From JALYXV01 sp963791545 (GTDB lineage Bacteria; Actinomycetota; Acidimicrobiia; Acidimicrobiales; Palsa-688), in NCBI GenBank assembly GCA_963791545.1, contig CAWBSR010000017.1:310001-374000 (forward strand): 64,000 nt of DNA, in the 5' to 3' direction. The notes under the pieces are model-generated. The model did not search any database. It saw nothing but the letters and a program-made list of their open reading frames with translations, and was not told the DNA's origin. Shown piece by piece: positions 8,948 to 18,432 of this stretch (within the stretch, counting starts at the first letter, position 1; the number at the start of each line of letters is the position of its first letter). The translations under genes were made by a program, and so were the position numbers.

Positions 8948-8962
8948 GCGGTTATCAATCCT

Positions 8963-10006
8963 TTAGGTTTCGGGGTTGACCACGGCCGGTGAATGGCGGA
9001 AAAAGGCTTCCACGTCCCGTTCGTATTTATATTCCGGCCGGACGACGCCCGCGACTTTGCGGCGCCGATGCGCTTTCAAGAAACTCTCCACCGCGCCTGC
9101 CGAGGTGTAGCGGTATTCGAAACCGGCATTCTTCAGGCGACTATTGTCGACCCCGCGGCCGAAACGAAGCAGCGCGATCACCTCGTCAGGCAGCTCCAGG
9201 ACACCGAGGCGGCTCAGCGGGGAGACGCTGAGAGCGGTCAGAATGGGGGGCAAGGGGAACTGCCGCTTGCCGACCATGGTGGCGACCTCACTCCACGGTA
9301 GTTTTCCATCGCCGGCCACGTTGTAGACGCCGGCGATCTCGGTGCGCAGCACGTACTCCAATGCCCGGACGACGTCGTCCTCCTCCACGAACTGCAGCAG
9401 CGGGTCAAAGCCGAGAATGCTCGGCACCGCCGGGAGCGAAAGCGCCTTGGAAATCGGCGTGACGATATCGGTGCCGAGCACATTGGCGAAACGAAGGATG
9501 GACACCGTCACCTTCGGGCTGTCCACCGTGAAGTCCCCTAAATAGCTCTCGACCTCGAGAAGGGAGCGTTCGACGCGGGTCTTGGCCGAGGTGCTACGGG
9601 ACATGTCCTCCCGGAACCAGTTCGGGTCACGGTGCGACGCTCCATATACCAGCGTGGAGGATTTCACGGCCAGATGCCGGACCGGGCTGTCGGGTGCCCC
9701 CGCCGCGGCCAGCAGGTTCATGGTGCCGATCACGTTGACCTCGTGCAGCGCCCGTCCGCTCATGCGGGTGGAATCCACGACAAGAAACGTGTGCAAGATG
9801 GTGTCGACCTGGGTGGCCCGCACGATGCGGGACAGGATTGAATAGCTCTGATCGGCCCGGACGAACTCGGTGCGCTCCAGCTTCACGGTGGGCTCGCAGG
9901 TGTCGAGTCCCACGATGAGGTCTACCGATGGGTCCTTCTCCAACGCCTGGGCGACCCGCCCGCCCCAAAATGTCCCCAATCCGGTGACCAGGACCCGCCG
10001 TCCCAT
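8963..10006 (-). CDS. NAD-dependent epimerase/dehydratase (extended SDR)
   Basis: Rossmann enzyme of 347 residues. The nucleotide loop is VLVTGLGTFWGGRVA at residues 5-19 (TGxxTxxGG variant). D-terminated beta strands follow (IVGLDTCEP), and SSTLVYGAS near residue 120 carries the expected catalytic Ser and Tyr. The YxxxK lysine is not in register: the segment after YGAS reads HRDPNW, and AKTRVERSLLE comes later, so catalysis may be altered. It is 7 bp downstream of the acyltransferase gene. This SDR/acyltransferase pair is a recurring arrangement in mycobacteria and relatives, pointing to envelope lipid or polyketide modification. The substrate is unknown. Confidence 0.8.
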   Translation of the reverse strand: MGRRVLVTGLGTFWGGRVAQALEKDPSVDLIVGLDTCEPTVKLERTEFVRADQSYSILSRIVRATQVDTILHTFLVVDSTRMSGRALHEVNVIGTMNLLAAAGAPDSPVRHLAVKSSTLVYGASHRDPNWFREDMSRSTSAKTRVERSLLEVESYLGDFTVDSPKVTVSILRFANVLGTDIVTPISKALSLPAVPSILGFDPLLQFVEEDDVVRALEYVLRTEIAGVYNVAGDGKLPWSEVATMVGKRQFPLPPILTALSVSPLSRLGVLELPDEVIALLRFGRGVDNSRLKNAGFEYRYTSAGAVESFLKAHRRRKVAGVVRPEYKYERDVEAFFRHSPAVVNPET

Positions 10007-10013
10007 ACCCGCC

Positions 10014-10922
10014 TCAGCCGGACCAGACGCTGCGGCGATCGGCCAGCATGGTGAGCAGCGCCTCCTGCAGGGACACCCGGATGGCCTCCGCCTCGTCCAT
10101 AATCAGGCTGCGGGAATAGCGGTCCCGGTCCGGAGGCACAGACATCGTCACCGGGTCGAGTACCTTCAGTTTGAACTTGGTCGGAAAGTACAGCACGGGA
10201 CCGAGGATCGGCCCGAATGCCAGCATATTGGCCGTGATCGGGAAATAGGGAAGCCCGGTGGCTTTGGCCAGGGCGGCGGATTTCCAGAGGATGGGCATGG
10301 ACTCCTCGGCGCCGACGACCGCGATGGGGACAATGGGGACGCCGGCGCGCATGGCTATTTCCACGAACCCGCCCCGCCCGAAGCGACGCAACTGGTAGCG
10401 GTCCCGGTACAACTTTCCGCTGCCCTTGGTGCCCTCGGGGAACACGAGGGCCAACTGGCGCTGCTCGCGCAGCAGCCGGTAGGCGTTGTCGGGGTGGGCG
10501 GGCACGCCGCCTGTCCGCGACCACATGGTGCCCACCACCGGGAGTGTCCGGAACATGTAGTCCGCCAGCCCGTACACCGGGCGGCGAAGTTCCTTCTCGA
10601 TGCCGTGCATGATGACCGGGGCGTCGCTCGGGATCGCGCCCGCGTGGTTGGCCACCAGCAGGGCGCCCCCGTGGCTGGGGATCTTGTCGAGGCCGTCCCA
10701 TTCCGCCCGGAACCAGTGCTTGTAGACGGGGTCGTACAGCCGCCGGGCCAGGCTGCGTATCCGCTCCGACCGGCCCCACTCGTCGACGTCGCCGAGTCGG
10801 GGATCGGGCAGGGGTTCGGGGTCGGGGGCCGGCCGGGGCAGGGGAACCAATGCCCGTGATCGTCCCGCCTCGCCTGCGGTTGAGCGACCTCCAGCCACTC
10901 CGACGATGCTACCGGGGTCCAC
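10014..10922 (-). CDS. PlsC-like 1-acylglycerol-3-phosphate acyltransferase family protein
   Basis: Membrane-associated acyltransferase of about 300 residues. The catalytic motif is present as VANHAGAIPSDAP near residue 90, the H-x6-D form seen in the Rv0502-type actinobacterial subgroup rather than the standard H-x4-D. The glycerol-phosphate-binding motif FPEGTKGSGK is near residue 160, and VPIVPIAVVGAEE is typical of the fold. The proline-rich first 40 residues may be non-coding, so the true start may lie downstream. It is cotranscribed with the SDR gene below it. Confidence 0.8.
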   Translation of the reverse strand: MDPGSIVGVAGGRSTAGEAGRSRALVPLPRPAPDPEPLPDPRLGDVDEWGRSERIRSLARRLYDPVYKHWFRAEWDGLDKIPSHGGALLVANHAGAIPSDAPVIMHGIEKELRRPVYGLADYMFRTLPVVGTMWSRTGGVPAHPDNAYRLLREQRQLALVFPEGTKGSGKLYRDRYQLRRFGRGGFVEIAMRAGVPIVPIAVVGAEESMPILWKSAALAKATGLPYFPITANMLAFGPILGPVLYFPTKFKLKVLDPVTMSVPPDRDRYSRSLIMDEAEAIRVSLQEALLTMLADRRSVWSG

Positions 10923-11057
10923 CGGCGCAGGGAACCGAGCGGCCCGGCGATGCCATCATTGAACGGTGGCTGACTGGGTTTCCCTGGAGGCGCGCCGCGG
11001 GGACGCTTCCTTGATCGAAATGACGTGCCGTTAGGCGGAGAACTTCTCCTTGGCTGG

Positions 11058-11870
11058 CTACGGGTTGATGTCTATCGGAGTGCCGACAGGTACCTGGGAG
11101 ATGGCGGCGACGGTCGCGGGGTTGGCGCGGATACAGCCGTGGGATGAGGCCACGCCCATGGTCGAGGCGGGATCCGACGGGTAGCCGTGAATTCCCACGG
11201 TGCCGTCGCCGCCGTCGAACTCGGTGAACACGTTGGAATGGGTGCCCGTGATGACGACGGTCGGACCGTAGATGTACTGGAGGCGGGCCGGGACGGGGAC
11301 GATGGCGTCAACGAACGACGGGCCCGTCGGCGTCGCCCACTGCGGTCTCCCCACGCCCACCGGGGCCGAGGAGATGGGCCAGCCGTTCTGGTAGAGCGTC
11401 AGGGACCGCTGACTGACCGATATGACGATCCGGTAGGCACTCTTGGTCACCGTCACTTCTTGCCGGCGGACCCAGCCGGTCGATCCGTTGGGCCGGGAGT
11501 CCAACTGGATCTGCAGCCAGTCACCCTTGGTGGCCACGACTGGGCGAACCGTCGGCCCGCCCCACGTCGTCGGCCCGAGCTCACCGATGATCGGTTGGCT
11601 CAGGTTGTACCAGTACAACAGGTACGACGAGCCCGCCTTGAGCGAGACCAGTTCGGTCGACGCCGGGACCGGCGTCGGCGGCGCGGTCAGTTTGGCAACA
11701 TCGTCGGCGGGCTGCAGCTCGGCCCCGGCTGCGGGTGGCGCCGCCGCCGCGGCCGCGGTCCGGGCGGCGGTGGTGGTCGAGACCGAGGCGCCCTGCGTTT
11801 GCAGGACGACGACGGTGGCGGCCATGACGACGATGGTGGTCGCAATCAGACCCCAGGTGATTCGGCGCAT
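11058..11870 (-). CDS. L,D-transpeptidase (YkuD domain) with signal anchor
   Basis: Cell-wall cross-linking enzyme making 3-3 peptide bridges, 270 residues from ATG 11870. The N-terminus has a hydrophobic signal/anchor (ITWGLIATTIVVMAATVVV) and an Ala/Pro-rich linker. An SH3-like region follows (GDWLQIQLDSRPNGSTGWV). The YkuD catalytic domain occupies the last 130 residues, with HGYPS and the nucleophile motif SSHGCIRANP (HxxxHGCxR form). The open frame extends upstream of 11870, but the signal peptide fixes the start. It stands alone, divergent from the left neighbour and convergent with none. Confidence 0.9.
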   Translation of the reverse strand: MRRITWGLIATTIVVMAATVVVLQTQGASVSTTTAARTAAAAAAPPAAGAELQPADDVAKLTAPPTPVPASTELVSLKAGSSYLLYWYNLSQPIIGELGPTTWGGPTVRPVVATKGDWLQIQLDSRPNGSTGWVRRQEVTVTKSAYRIVISVSQRSLTLYQNGWPISSAPVGVGRPQWATPTGPSFVDAIVPVPARLQYIYGPTVVITGTHSNVFTEFDGGDGTVGIHGYPSDPASTMGVASSHGCIRANPATVAAISQVPVGTPIDINP

Positions 11871-12081
11871 GATCGATACCTTCCCAACCGGTCGAAGAGT
11901 TAACGGACTTGAATGGCGGAGCCGGAACGGGGCAAACCGTCGGCAACTGGGCAGAATGCTGCCACATCTGGCCGGTGGCCGGGTTTTCGCGGTTCCTGCG
12001 ACACACGGGATCCGATGATCGGCCCGGAGTTTCGGCAACGATACAGTCCGGGGCGACCACCTCGGACCCGAGCCCGGTCCT

Positions 12082-13062
12082 TCAGCCGCGGCGCTCGAGC
12101 CGCCTCCGTTGCGCCTCGACGGTGTACCTGGGGTCGGCAGCCGACTGCTTGCCCGCTTCGAAGACACCGAAGCGGGTGAAGGCCGACCCCGCGGCCAGAG
12201 CGGCACCCGCCACCGCGCTTACGAGTCGGCTGCGCCAGCCCACCACCGCCAGTATCGCCCCGCCGACCGTGAGGGCCCGAGCCGCCTTCATGTGCCGGCC
12301 CGCGGCGCCCTGGTGATAGGGCTCGGCCACCATGGCCAGCGCATCTTCCATGTCCATCTCGGCCCACGTCTCGATGGCGGCGCCGATCACCGCCAGGCGC
12401 CGGGCGGGAGCCGCCTGATCGCGGGGAGCGGTGATCAGTCCCACCCCGCCCGCGGCCGCGGCCGACGAGCCTGCGAACACCAACGGCATGTGGAGGTATC
12501 CGTCGTGCCAGGCGGGAATCGCGGTGTCGCAGATCAGCGCCGCGGTGTACGTAGCCACCGCGGGCCCGAGCACCGCCGCCCCGGCGGTGGCGACTCCCCC
12601 GACCCGGCGGAAGCGCCCGGACAGCTGGCAAGCCGCCGCCACCCCGGCCGCCGGTGCATAGCCCGCCAGGATCCAGGAGCCGACGCTCATGGGCGATGTT
12701 GGTTTCAGCACCCGCAGCATGTTGTAGAACCGCGACGGCCGCCCGAGGTCGTGGACGAGGGCCACCGAACCCAGGCCGATGGCTCCCGCGGCCACCAGTT
12801 TGCTGGCGGAGGCCAGTTGCCGCCGGCCGGTCGCCTGGGCTCCCGCGGCCAGGACCGACGAGGCCCCCGCCAGGCCGCCGAGGAAGAAGTACCCCGGGAT
12901 ATCGGGGCTGTGCCACACCGGGGCATTGAGGATCGGCAGGCCGTAATAGGACTGGAGCTCGGCCTTGGGGACCATGGGTCGCTCGCCGCCCCCGCGTCGA
13001 GCGTCCTTCGGGCGCCCGCCCCGGTAGGGAGGGGCCGCCTGTTGACCGGTCAGTTCGCTCAT
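12082..13062 (-). CDS. nrfD: NrfD-family polysulfide reductase membrane subunit of formate dehydrogenase
   Basis: Integral membrane protein of 326 residues with about eight hydrophobic helices (for example FFLGGLAGASSVLAAGA, VAAGAIGLGSVALVHDLG). It contains the NrfD-type motif HDLGRPSRFYNMLRV. NrfD/PsrC subunits exchange electrons between an iron-sulfur subunit and the quinone pool. ATG 13062 overlaps the TGA of the upstream ferredoxin-like subunit (ATGA), so the two are coupled. It would anchor the formate dehydrogenase to the membrane and feed electrons from formate to quinone. The last 90 residues are less typical of the family. Confidence 0.85.
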   Translation of the reverse strand: MSELTGQQAAPPYRGGRPKDARRGGGERPMVPKAELQSYYGLPILNAPVWHSPDIPGYFFLGGLAGASSVLAAGAQATGRRQLASASKLVAAGAIGLGSVALVHDLGRPSRFYNMLRVLKPTSPMSVGSWILAGYAPAAGVAAACQLSGRFRRVGGVATAGAAVLGPAVATYTAALICDTAIPAWHDGYLHMPLVFAGSSAAAAGGVGLITAPRDQAAPARRLAVIGAAIETWAEMDMEDALAMVAEPYHQGAAGRHMKAARALTVGGAILAVVGWRSRLVSAVAGAALAAGSAFTRFGVFEAGKQSAADPRYTVEAQRRRLERRG

Positions 13063-13874
13063 CGGCCAGGAACTCGAAGAAACGCCGCAATACCCGCGGC
13101 GACCAGCGTGGCGGCCGCCGCCCCCACCTTTTTCCACATCAGAGGCAGGTCGCGGGTGGTTACCACCGGATCCGGGGGCAGCCCGTAGACCTCGGGTTCG
13201 TCCAGCAACAGGAAAAAGGCGCCGTCACCGCCCACGCCGTCCTCGGGGTCGTGGCCGTAGAGCCGGGCCTCGCTCACCCCGGCCGCCTGGAGGCTGGCGA
13301 CCCGCTGCGCCGCCCGGGCCCGAAGCTCCTCGAGGGGCCCGAACTGGATGGACTCGGTGGGGCAGGCCTGGGCGCACGCCGGGGGCTTGCCCACCGACAG
13401 GCGGTCGTAGCACAGGGTGCACTTCCAGGCCCGGCCGTCCCCCTTGCGCTGGTCGATGACGCCGTAGGGGCAGGCGGGGATGCAGTAGCCGCACCCGTTG
13501 CACACGTCCTCCTGCACCACCACCGTCGCGAACTCGGTCCGCATCAGTGACCCGGTCGGGCACACGTCCAGGCAGGCGGCCTCGGTGCAGTGCTTGCACA
13601 CGTCGCTGGACATGAGCCACCTGAGGTCGCCACCGGAATCCGCCGGTTTCCGCTGTTCGATGAAGGCCACATGGCGCCAGCTGTTGGCGTCCAGGGTCTT
13701 GGTGTTGTCGTAGGACATGCCGGTCAGGTTCAGGCCGTCCTCGGGGACGTGGTTCCATTCCTTGCAGGCCACTTCGCAGGCTTTGCACCCGATGCACACG
13801 CTGGTGTCGGTGAAGAACCCCATCCGGGCGGGGTGGTCCTCGTAGCCCGCCGCCGCCGCCGGGTTGGTAATCAT
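13059..13874 (-). CDS. fdhB: formate dehydrogenase beta subunit, 4x[4Fe-4S] ferredoxin
   Basis: Electron-transfer subunit of 271 residues with four cysteine clusters. Cys motifs in order are CIGCKACEVACKEW (near 28), CKHCTEAACLDVCP (near 95), CNGCGYCIPACPYGV (near 125) and CTLCYDRLSVG with CAQACP (near 155). A hydrophobic helix near the C-terminus (VGAAAATLVAAGIAAFL) resembles the membrane-anchoring helix of FdoH/FdnH. It lies between the molybdopterin subunit, one base upstream of its start, and NrfD. It passes electrons from the catalytic subunit to the membrane subunit. Confidence 0.92.
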   Translation of the reverse strand: MITNPAAAAGYEDHPARMGFFTDTSVCIGCKACEVACKEWNHVPEDGLNLTGMSYDNTKTLDANSWRHVAFIEQRKPADSGGDLRWLMSSDVCKHCTEAACLDVCPTGSLMRTEFATVVVQEDVCNGCGYCIPACPYGVIDQRKGDGRAWKCTLCYDRLSVGKPPACAQACPTESIQFGPLEELRARAAQRVASLQAAGVSEARLYGHDPEDGVGGDGAFFLLLDEPEVYGLPPDPVVTTRDLPLMWKKVGAAAATLVAAGIAAFLRVPGR

Positions 13875-13875
13875 C

Positions 13876-16800
13876 TCAGACCTCGCGTCCGGTCTGGTCG
13901 GTGATGCCCGCCTGCTGCCGGTACTCCTGCACCAGCGCCAACCGGGCCGGGCCGCGGGGCCGCCGGCCCGGGCGGATGTCGCAGGTCATGGCCTTTACCT
14001 CTTGGATATGGACGTTGGGGTCGAGGGACAGGTGGGCCAGCTCATTGGCGGCATCGCCGGTGGAATAGCCGTTGGGCCCCCAGTGGTAGGGGAGCCCGAT
14101 CTGGTGCACGGTGCGGCCGGCCACGCGCAGCGCGGGGATGCGGTCGGTGACGAGGACCCGGGCCTCGATGGCGTTGCGGGCGGTGACGATGGTCGCCCAC
14201 CCGAGGTGCTCGAGGCGACGCTCCGCCGCCAGCGCCGCCGACACCTCGCAGAACATCTCCGGCTGGAGTTCCGACAGGTAGGGCAACCAGCGGGACATCC
14301 CGCCCGCGGTGTGGTGCTCGGTCAGGCGGTAGGTCGTGGCCACGTAGGGAAAAATGTCGGAGGCGGGGGCGCCGGCAGTCGGGTGGAACAGGTTGTTGCC
14401 GTCCGCGGGTCCCACCATCTCCCGGGCCGGGTTGCGCGACTGGCGGTACAGCAGGTTGGGGAAGGGCGACTCCTGGGGCTCGTAGTGCGTCGGCAGCGGA
14501 CCCTCCGCCAGTCCCGACGGGGCGAACAGCCACGCCTTGCCGTCGGCTTGCATGATGAACGGGTCCCGGCCGCCGATGGCGTCGGGGCCGCGGGCGTCGG
14601 GGGGCGGTTGGTAGTCGGGCGCCTTGTCGGGGATGAAATCGGCGATGTCGTGGCCCGTCCAACGGCCGGCCTCCCCGTCCCACCACACGTACGCTTTGCG
14701 TTCGCTCCACGGCTTGCCTTCGGGATCCGCCGATGCCCGGTTGTACAGGATGCGCCGGTTGGCGGGCCACGCCCAGCCCCACTCGGGGGCCACCCAACTC
14801 TGCTGCGATGCCGGTTTACGACGGGCCGGCTGGTTGAGGCCGTCGGCGTAGCACCCGCAGTAGATCCAGCAGCCGCACGTGGTGGAACCGTCCGCTTTCA
14901 GCTCGGTATAGGCCGACAGCGGCCGGCCGTCGGCGCCCCAGCCGTTGATCTCGGCGAGCACCGCCTCGGCGTCGGGCTCGGCGTGGGGTCCGTGGGTGGG
15001 ATAGTCCCAGGCCAGGTCCAGCACCGGGGCGTCCATGGGATCGCCCGACCCGGCCAGCTTCTCGCGGATGCGCCGGCCCAGGTGGTACATGAACCACAGG
15101 TCGCTGCGGGCGTCGCCCGCCGGTTCTACTCCCGCGTGGTGCCACTGGAGGAGGCGCTGGGTATTGGTGAAGCTGCCGTCTTTCTCGGTATGGGCGGCGG
15201 CGGGGAGGAAGAACACCTCGGTGGCGATGTCGTCGGTGCACAGCTCGCCGCTGTCGATCTCGGGGCCGTCCTTCCACCAGGTGGCGCTTTCGATGAGGGA
15301 GAAGTCCCGCACCACCAGCCATTCGAGGCCCGACAGACCGAGGCGTTGGATGCGGGCGTTGGCCGAACCCACCGCCGGGTTCTCGCCCATAAGGAAATAG
15401 CCCTTGCACCGGCCCGCCATCTGGTCCAAGGCGGTCTCGTAGGTGCTGTGGTTGCCCGTGAGGCGGGGCAGGTAATCGAAGCAGTAGTCGTTGGCGGCGG
15501 TGGCGGCGTCACCCCAGTAGGCCTTGAGCAGGCTCACCAGGTAGGACCGCATGTTGGCCCAGTACCCTTTCTGCGCCGACTCCGCGGCGACGAACGAGTC
15601 CAGGTCGCGGTGTTTGCCGGCTTCGGGCATCGGGATGTAGCCCGGGAGCAGGTTGAACAAGGTCGGGATGTCGGTCGATCCCTGGATCGACGCATGCCCC
15701 CGCAGGGCCAGGATCCCCCCGCCCGGGCGTCCCATGTTGCCGAGCAGCGTCTGCAGTATCGACGCCGTGCGGATGTACTGGGCCCCCACGGTGTGCTGGG
15801 TCCAGCCGACCGAGTACACGAAGGCGGTTGTACGTTCCCGGCCCGAGTTGGCGGTGATCGCCTCGCAGACCCGGGAGAAGAGGTCCTTCGGGACCCCGCA
15901 GATCTGCTCGACCATCGCCGGGGTGTAGCGGGCGAAATGCCGTTTCAGGACCTGGAACACGCATCGGGGGTCCGCCATGGTCTCATCCCGCAAAGGATCG
16001 CCGGTCCCGATGGCGGGGCCGCCCGACCCGTAGGAGTGGCCCTTGGCCGACTCCACTTCGTCGCCGGGCGGCGCGTCCCCGCTGGCGGGCGCTCCTGGGC
16101 CGCCCGGGGACCCCTGCTCCGCCGAGGCGTCCGTCGCCTCGTACTGCCAGGACGAGCTGTCATAGCTGCGGCGTTCCGGGTCGAAACCCGAAAACAGGCC
16201 GTCGAGATCCTCGCTGTCCCGGAAATCCTCCCGGAGCAGCACCGGTCCGTTGCTGTAGGCCGCCACGTACTCCCGGAAGTACTTCTCCTGCTGGAGCACG
16301 TAGTTGATCAGCCCCCCCAAAAAGGCGATGTCGGTGCCCACCCGGATGGGCACATGTTCATCGGCCACCGCGCTGGTACGGGTGAAACGGGGATCGACGT
16401 GGATGATCGTCGCCCCCCGTGCCTTGGCCTCCATCACCCACTGGAAACCGACCGGGTGGCACTCGGCCATGTTGGAACCCTCAATGACGATGCAGTCCGC
16501 GTTCTGCAGGTCCTGCTGAAAGGTGGTGGCACCACCCCGACCGAAGGATGTCCCCAGACCGGGGACGGTGGCGCTGTGTCAGATACGCGCCTGGTTCTCG
16601 ATCTGGATGGCGCCCAGGGCGGTGAACAGCTTCTTGATGAGGTAGTTCTCCTCATTGTCCAAGGTGGCGCCGCCCAGGTGGGCGAAACCCAACGTCCGGC
16701 GGACCCGTTTGCCCTCGGCCTCCCACTGCCAGCCCTCGCGGCGGCTCCTGATGACCCGGTCGGCGATCATGTCCATGGCCTGGTCGAGCGAGAGGTCCTC

Positions 16801-17151
16801 CCAGTCCGTCCCGTGGGGCCGTCGGTAGCGGACCCGGTACTGCCGCCCGTCGCCCGTCGTCAGTTGCATCGAGGCCGAGCCCTTGGGGCACAGCCGTCCC
16901 CGGCTGATCGGGGAATCGGGGTCCCCCTCGATCTGGGTGACCCGTCCGCCCTCGACGTAGACGTTCTGTCCACAGCCCACCGCGCAGTACGGGCACACCG
17001 ATTTCACGACCTTGTCGGCGGTCGCCACCCGGGATCGTTGCGCCACCCGGGCCGTGGTGGGGCTCTTGACCGCAGCCCCCCGTCCCGAGTGGTCGTTGGT
17101 CGTGAACTGACGGAGGACGGGCCAGTCGCCGAGCCCACCGAGGCCGGTCAC
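13876..17151 (-). CDS. fdhA: selenocysteine-containing formate dehydrogenase alpha subunit (UGA recoded)
   Basis: Molybdenum/tungsten bis-MGD oxidoreductase oxidising formate to CO2. Read through one in-frame UGA at 16581-16579, the protein is 1091 residues with Sec at 191. It begins with the [4Fe-4S] motif CPYCAVGCGQNVYV plus a later Cys in GRLCPKG. The active-site context is ENQARI-Sec-HSATVPGLG, followed by IEGSNMAECHP, as in known FDHs where Sec binds the metal and the next His is catalytic. The first part (17151-16579) and second part (from 16578) look like two genes only if UGA is taken as stop. No twin-arginine signal is seen, so it should be cytoplasmic. Its start is 10 bp after the chaB-like stop. 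Confidence 0.93.
16550..16566 (-). promoter_or_regulatory. bacterial SECIS hairpin in fdhA mRNA
   Basis: On the minus strand, 12 nt after the UGA codon, GTCCCC and GGGGAC form a perfect 6-bp stem closed by the loop GGTCT. The loop starts 18 nt after the UGA, the same spacing I recall for E. coli fdhF, whose SelB-binding loop is also GGUCU. This placement and loop identity are strong evidence for Sec insertion. Confidence 0.9.
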
Positions 17152-17161
17152 CTGGCCGTCC

Positions 17162-17542
17162 CTAGTCCTGTTTCCTGGCGATGGCCTGGGCCAGCTGCAG
17201 CTTGGTCATCTTCGAGCGGCCTGCGACGCCGAGCTTCTTGGCTCGCTGGTACAGCTCATCCTTGGTGTGGCCGAATACGTCGACGCCGCCCGCACTCTCG
17301 CCGCCCGGGCGCTGGCCCCGCTTCGCCCGCTCGTCCGAGGGGCCCTTTTCCTTCTTGGGCTCCCAGTGGTCGCCGACCTTCTCGAAGCTGTGCTTCAGCG
17401 ATGCCAGCGCGGTCCGATGGGCCCGCTCCTCGGAGTCGTACTGCTCATGGGCCGATGCCAGGGTTTCCGAGTAGGTCCGTTGCGCCTTGGCCGGGGAGCG
17501 CCGGATCGTACCGGGGAGATCCTCCTTGCTGTCCTTTGGCAT
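17162..17542 (-). CDS. ChaB / Rho_N domain fusion protein
   Basis: Protein of 126 residues. Residues 1-65 match the ChaB fold (MPKDSKEDLPGTIR, then EERAHRTALASLKHSFEKVG). The C-terminal 35 residues (HTKDELYQRAKKLGV, then MTKLQLAQAIARKQ) match the SAP-like Rho N-terminal domain that binds nucleic acid. The linker is charged and Gly-rich. ChaB was first described as a regulator of cation transport, but its biochemical role is poorly defined. It sits 10 bp upstream of fdhA on the same strand and is probably cotranscribed, which is an unusual lead gene for a formate dehydrogenase operon. Confidence 0.8.
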   Translation of the reverse strand: MPKDSKEDLPGTIRRSPAKAQRTYSETLASAHEQYDSEERAHRTALASLKHSFEKVGDHWEPKKEKGPSDERAKRGQRPGGESAGGVDVFGHTKDELYQRAKKLGVAGRSKMTKLQLAQAIARKQD

Positions 17543-17619
17543 GTGTCTCCTTTCACGGATTGCGCTTTGCGCTTTGGCCGCCCATGACGCCCCGCGACAC
17601 CCGCGACGTCCGGTGTCCG

Positions 17620-17865
17620 CTACGTCCCTAGGGGGCCCTCGTCATGGGGTGCCCCGGGGAGGTCTCCGTGGGCCCGGCGGACGGCATCCTCTTGGTTGTC
17701 CACCGCCTCCTGGCTTTCCTCGGCCTCAGACGCCCGGGGATCTGCAACCTCTTGCTCGACCCGGCCATCGGCCTCGACCCGGCGATCGCCGGTCACCGCG
17801 CCCAGGACTTCCTTGACCTCGCCCTTCACCCTCTGGGCGGTATCCACATCTTCGTCGCTTGCCAC
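17620..17865 (-). CDS. CsbD-like general stress protein
   Basis: Acidic hydrophilic protein of 81 residues. Residues 1-42 follow the CsbD pattern (QRVKGEVKEVLGAVTGDRRVEADGR with a following Glu/Gln run), with alternating charge and no Cys. CsbD proteins are sigma-B-type stress-induced small proteins of unknown mechanism. The C-terminal half is low-complexity. It lies 77 bp upstream of the chaB-like gene and is the last backbone gene before the island's left end. Confidence 0.72.
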   Translation of the reverse strand: MASDEDVDTAQRVKGEVKEVLGAVTGDRRVEADGRVEQEVADPRASEAEESQEAVDNQEDAVRRAHGDLPGAPHDEGPLGT

Positions 17866-17962
17866 CGCGACGTCCTACCCGCAACTGCCCTGAAGATATG
17901 CGCCCCAACAGTCCGGATCACGGCGCCGGCGGTGGCAGCCGGCAGGGAAGGGATCGGGGCGT

Positions 17963-17992
17963 GGTGGGCGCGGAAGGAGTCGAACCCTCATG
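17963..17992 (-). repeat. left attachment-site repeat (tRNA-Leu 3' fragment)
   Basis: Thirty bases matching 39712-39741 at 29 positions (A at 17975 versus G at 39724). On the minus strand it contains the tRNA T-arm and the CGCGCCC-A acceptor end, followed by CC. No 5' half of a tRNA accompanies it, so this is the displaced 3' end left after integration. Confidence 0.85.
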
Positions 17993-18091
17993 ACGTCTCC
18001 TGCGTCGGTCCAGGTCGGACGCCATTCCCGCATGTCAGAGGCACTCTCTCGTGACCACAGGTGACCGTTGATGACCCCAACTGACCCTAGT

Positions 18092-18124
18092 TTCGTGGCC
18101 CACTGTGGCCCATCTGTGTCCCAC
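18092..18124. other. left-end GTGGCCCA repeats (candidate integrase arm sites)
   Basis: Two GTGGCCCA copies and one GTGTCCCA copy lie within 33 bp, about 100 bp inside the left repeat. The 12-mer TTCGTGGCCCAC (18092-18103) recurs exactly at 39644-39655 inside the right end. Short repeats at both ends of an integrated element are typical of recombinase arm-binding sites. Confidence 0.55.
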
Positions 18125-18159
18125 ACGTGTGGCCGTCAACTTGCCGCCGGCGTTCGAGG

Positions 18160-18432
18160 TCAACTACCGCAGGCTTGACGACTGGCGTCTCGGCGGCCTT
18201 GGCGGCGCTGCTCGAGACGGTCCGTCAGCTGTTCCTGGACACCTTCAAAAAGGTGGCCGTAGGTCCGCAGGGTAATCGCCGGGTCTGTGTGACCCATCCG
18301 TTGAGCCACGGCCAGCACATTGGCACCGTCATCGATTAGGAGGCTGGCGTGGGTCTGAAGTCGTATGTGCGAAAGTTGTCGGGAAGACCTGACGCCGACG
18401 TTCTCATACGCCCGTTTCTGGATGGCCGCCAT
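18160..18432 (-). pseudogene. tyrosine recombinase (integrase) C-terminal remnant
   Basis: Open frame encoding the C-terminal catalytic part of a phage-type integrase: THASLLIDDGANVLAVAQRMGH followed by ITLRTYGHLF, which contains the second conserved His and the nucleophile Tyr. The preceding HxLR box, normally HDLRHTHAS, is garbled into QLSHIRLQTHAS, and no N-terminal or core-binding domain is found upstream, so the gene is truncated and frameshifted. It lies about 170 bp inside the left repeat and reads towards it, as expected for an element's own integrase. Confidence 0.8.

Noticed and set aside
13864..17631. A 1255-codon open frame on the plus strand
   Set aside because: It is the antisense shadow of fdhA, fdhB and the chaB-like gene; the minus strand carries clear FDH motifs.
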